In this document: piece after piece, positions 61,348 to 64,000 of the stretch
Numbering within the stretch: the stretch's first letter is position 1
How the letters are laid out: the number at the start of each line of letters is the position of its first letter
From: Chloroflexi bacterium TSY
GTDB taxonomy: Bacteria; Chloroflexota; Anaerolineae; Caldilineales; Caldilineaceae
Assembly (NCBI GenBank): GCA_019217005.1
Contig: JAHBNG010000001.1
Span: 271,929-335,928, forward strand
Length of the DNA stretch: 64,000 nt
Direction of reading: 5' to 3'
The notes under the pieces: generated by a model
Database searches by the model: none
What the model was told of the DNA's origin: nothing
The model's input: only the letters and a program-made list of their open reading frames with translations
Program-made: the position numbers and the translations under genes

Positions 61348-61400
61348 TTTTGCTCCTTTTGGAGAGCTAGTTTAACACCTTCTCGCGTATATTTTATTTT

Positions 61401-62489
61401 TTGGATTGGCCTAAAAGTGTATTGATCACTGGTGCAAATGCAGGACTAGGCAAAGAGAGTGCTAAACAATTAGCCTTACAAGATGGCATTGAAAAAATCT
61501 ACCTGGCGTGCCGAAGCGAGGAGAAAGCGAAGATTGCCCAACGTGAGTTGGAAGAGGCAACAGGAAAATCAATTTTTGAAATCGTGCTCATCGATGTTTC
61601 GAACTTGAATTCCGTCAGAGCGGCTGTTGAGTCGTTGAATGAACCGATTGATGCCCTGGTTATGAATGCCGGGGGGACAGGCGGAAAAAACTTTGCTGAT
61701 AGAACCGCAGACGGTGTGACGCGACAATTTGCCGTCAATGTGCTGGGACACGTCGTTTTGCTTGAGGCGCTTTTGAAAGCGAAAAAGCTAACCCAAGTGG
61801 CCTTATATGCTAGATCTGAAGCAGCTCGTGGTGTGCCAAAGATGGGGGTTAAGCGACCTAAGCTTAAAACATCGTCAGTGGATGAATTTGTGTCTATTAT
61901 CGATGGATCATTTTTTGCTAAGACAAACGATCCCTTGGTTCCCTACGGGCCTGTAAAATATGTGGCCGCTTTGTGGATGTCCTCACTGGCTCGCCAATAT
62001 CCACACGTTCGGCTGGTCACAGTGAGTCCAGGCTCTACCAGTGGGACAAATGGTGGGGAAGATCTCGCACCGCTGATGAAATTTATCTTTACCAAGATTG
62101 GCCCCCTGTTATTGCCATTGTTTGGGTTGATGCACAAGGTAGAACTGGGCGCTAAACGATACGTAGATGTGCTCAATGATAAGTCATACAAGAGCGGTGT
62201 ATTTTATGCGAGTAAAGCGCCTACGCTTACTGGCCCGCTCGTCGATCAAGGTACGATATTTGCTGATTTGAACGGGGTGGTTCATTTTAGCTGGATAGAT
62301 AGGTTTACACTTTTAGAAACAGAAAGAACGTTTATATTCTCTGATTTCGCCGGTTCTCAGAGAGAAAACGGTCTCATATAGATTTTTGTCTATATATCAA
62401 AAGTGTAAACCTAATTTTGAACCACCCCATTTGAACAACAGAATATTTCAAGACAACGCGAATGAAGCCATTCACAGATTTATCAGTTG
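61401..62489 (+). pseudogene. Short-chain dehydrogenase with C-terminus replaced by a miniature element
   Basis: The cofactor loop VLITGANAGLGKESAKQLAL, the NAG motif in ALVMNAGGTGG and the YxxxK of PYGPVKYVAALW identify the SDR family (NAD(P)-dependent oxidoreductase). The M1 element at 62274-62428 interrupts near the end. As it stands the protein gains 35 element-coded residues (GVVHFSWIDRFTLLETERTF onward) and stops at 62381. Without the element and one ATTTGAAC copy it ends NNRIFQDNANEAIHRFIS at 62489. The start is also disturbed: TTG 61401 is right at the ISAzo13-like end. A good ribosome site and ATG at 59923 (MIKAKPK) may be the original start, now about 1.4 kb upstream. Confidence 0.72.
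62274..62428 (+). mobile_element. 155-bp miniature element M1, copy d
   Basis: Target duplication ATTTGAAC at 62266-62273 and 62429-62436; same orientation as copy b. Confidence 0.92.
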
Positions 62490-62535
62490 ATCCTCGCTAC
62501 CCGACCTGATTGTAGAGATTTGAAACCATTGTCGT

Positions 62536-63941
62536 CATTCTTGCTCCAAGATTTTGTAGCCTACAGTTCGCTTTTCGAGCCATGAGACCCGCTCAATTGG
62601 ATCGAGATAGTCGACTAACTGCAGCACAATATCCAGCGGCAGCGGCTCTAACTGCGCCTGAATCTGTTCGTCATCCACCTGCACGGCGCCCCCTCGTCGG
62701 ATAAAGTTGCTGAGCAGGTAGGGCGCGCTGGAGTTGGCAAATTGACGCAGCCAGCGTGCCCACAGGCGCAGCAGAGAAATCGCAACGAGAGCAATCGTCA
62801 CGGTCCGCTTGCGGCAGATGCAAGCGCCCCTCCTCGAGAGCCTCAAGGGCCTGGGTGAGGGTGCCCAGATTCTGGGCGTGGGCGCTCAGGTTCTGAGCGT
62901 GGGCCACATTGGGATCCTCTGATTCTGTATCGAAATCGCTATCATCTGCTTCACTATCATCTGCGTTGCGATTGTCTGGCATTGGCGACGATCTGGACAG
63001 TCAATTCTGAGGGGAGTGTGCCACAACGTTGTTGGAGGTCCGCGTCCATGAGCCACGGGCTTTTCGTCCGTTCGTTCCTGCCACCAGCTCGACCAATCGG
63101 TCAGTATATCCTTTAGTTCAGCATCGTCCTGTATGACTTGTCCAAAGAGCACGCGTGTGAGCGATTTTGGAAATCAATGTGCTTTCGTCGGTTACTTGTC
63201 GCCATTGAGATTGGAGTGCCGACCATTCCTGCGTGTCGGCAAGACCCGCCAGCCACCCCAAGCCCGCATCCAGCGTTGCAGATTCATCGACGCGCACACC
63301 TGCCCAACGCAAACCGAGAGCCAGTAGCAACGGAGTGACTGAGTTCTATCGTTCTTCTTCAATTTCTTCTCCCTCAATTTCTTCTCCTCATGGGATAGCC
63401 CATATCTGACGTGAGCCAGGGAAGACGAGCATCCAATACGGCTCGTAGAAGCAGAAAGGTTCCTGCATAGTTCGTTGCGCCAGATTGATTTGCCTGCAAG
63501 TTTGTTATACTTTGTGCTTGTGGTGCGCCAGATTGTCGTGCGCCATTGTTTCTCGTATGGCATCTGCCGTTTCTTCTTCATCACTTCGCTCGAGCCTGGC
63601 AGTTTGTCCAAGAGTGGCAAGCTGCTGTCCCCAGCGTTCCAATTGCCAGAAGGCTGATTGGGCACGCTCGATATCCCTTGGCAGCCGCCCACAAGCATCC
63701 AGGGGTTTTTCGGTTTCGGTACCTGGTGTACCCATTGCCATGCCGCCAAGAGCGAACGAATTAGCGAAAAGGCGAGCGGATCGTCTGCCATTGGGGCATG
63801 AGTTGACAAGAGGGCGTAGAGTCGTAGTCCATTAGCCGCCCTATTCTCAAGCGCCCGCCGCAAATCGTTCAGGAGCGTTTCTTGACGGAGCGTGGGAGCG
63901 CGTTTGCTGCCTGAATGGAGTTCCGTGGGTCCGATGAACAA
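62536..63941 (-). pseudogene. Decayed gene, possibly a contractile-injection-system accessory protein
   Basis: Minus-strand pieces in shifting frames: 63941-63650 (LRRALENRAANGLRLYALLS), 63741-63505 (DIERAQSAFWQLERWGQQLA), 63330-63118 (LALGLRWAGVRVDESATLDA), 62982-62671 (acidic, LTQALEALEEGRLHLPQADR) and 62846-62535. The last ends SSAPYLLSNFIRRGGAVQVD and LPLDIVLQLVDYLDPIERVS, which recalls the end of a protein family seen in extracellular contractile injection clusters. At least four frame changes exist. It begins near the window edge and nothing of an injection system is alongside, so the assignment is tentative. Confidence 0.4.
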
Positions 63942-64000
63942 AGGTGCCGCCTGACGCCTTGATTTTAGCCCAACCCGGTCGCTGATCCAGACATTTGCTT

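Overview
The window looks like chromosomal accessory DNA of a filamentous or soil-type Chloroflexota bacterium (Anaerolineae/Ktedonobacteria-like). That placement rests on the gene mix (several NB-ARC/NACHT ATPases with TPR tails, AfsR/SARP-type regulators, a PatG/subtilisin cluster, DUF6895-like proteins, an FtsK-type element). No rRNA, tRNA or housekeeping marker was seen, so it is an inference.

Layout. 1-8.7 kb: an intact NB-ARC/TPR protein and a SARP/NB-ARC protein split by a 1.48-kb insertion sequence. 8.9-10.6 kb: a membrane protein gene broken by two different miniature elements. 10.8-16.1 kb: a GC-rich block resembling the core of an integrative element (winged-helix protein, FtsK-like translocase, membrane proteins), partly decayed. 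16.4-21.3 kb: an AT-rich, Bacteroidota-like VOC/AraC pair with an IS copy between them, and a decayed IS701 transposase. 21.7-32.9 kb (minus strand): large exported proteins (beta-propeller/C13 peptidase; HExxH/VWA/calcium-repeat protein) and a lipoprotein split by an IS. 33.0-36.9 kb: LuxR-type and small-ORF modules and a DUF6895 operon. 37.0-41.5 kb: a second SARP/NB-ARC/TPR regulator with an overlapping FAD oxidase gene. 41.7-46.0 kb (minus): an operon with a subtilisin, a CxxC small protein, a PatG C-terminal-domain protein and a Cys-rich small protein. 46.3-53.8 kb: a NACHT repeat protein and an EAD1/NB-ARC/TPR protein, both interrupted. 54.4-64 kb: a ParM-like actin, a cold-shock-domain protein, a DUF4345/SDR pair riddled with insertions, and a decayed gene.

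Two themes stand out. First, mobile DNA: four copies of one IS, five of a 155-bp miniature element with 8-bp target duplications, four of a 215-bp element inserted at AGKCT, and three of a ~96-bp element. In eight genes removing the element plus one target duplication rejoins the flanking frames; for several this gives an exact codon count. Second, three loci repeat one order on the minus strand: LuxR-type HTH (or its tail), strong hairpin, a small conserved ORF (core MNFTPxGDSIA), then an operon for exported or unusual proteins. The PatG/subtilisin operon is one of these and is the best candidate here for a poorly described system.

Many genes carry single-base frameshifts. Some are real decay, but their number means base-level assembly error must be excluded before any one of them is called biological.
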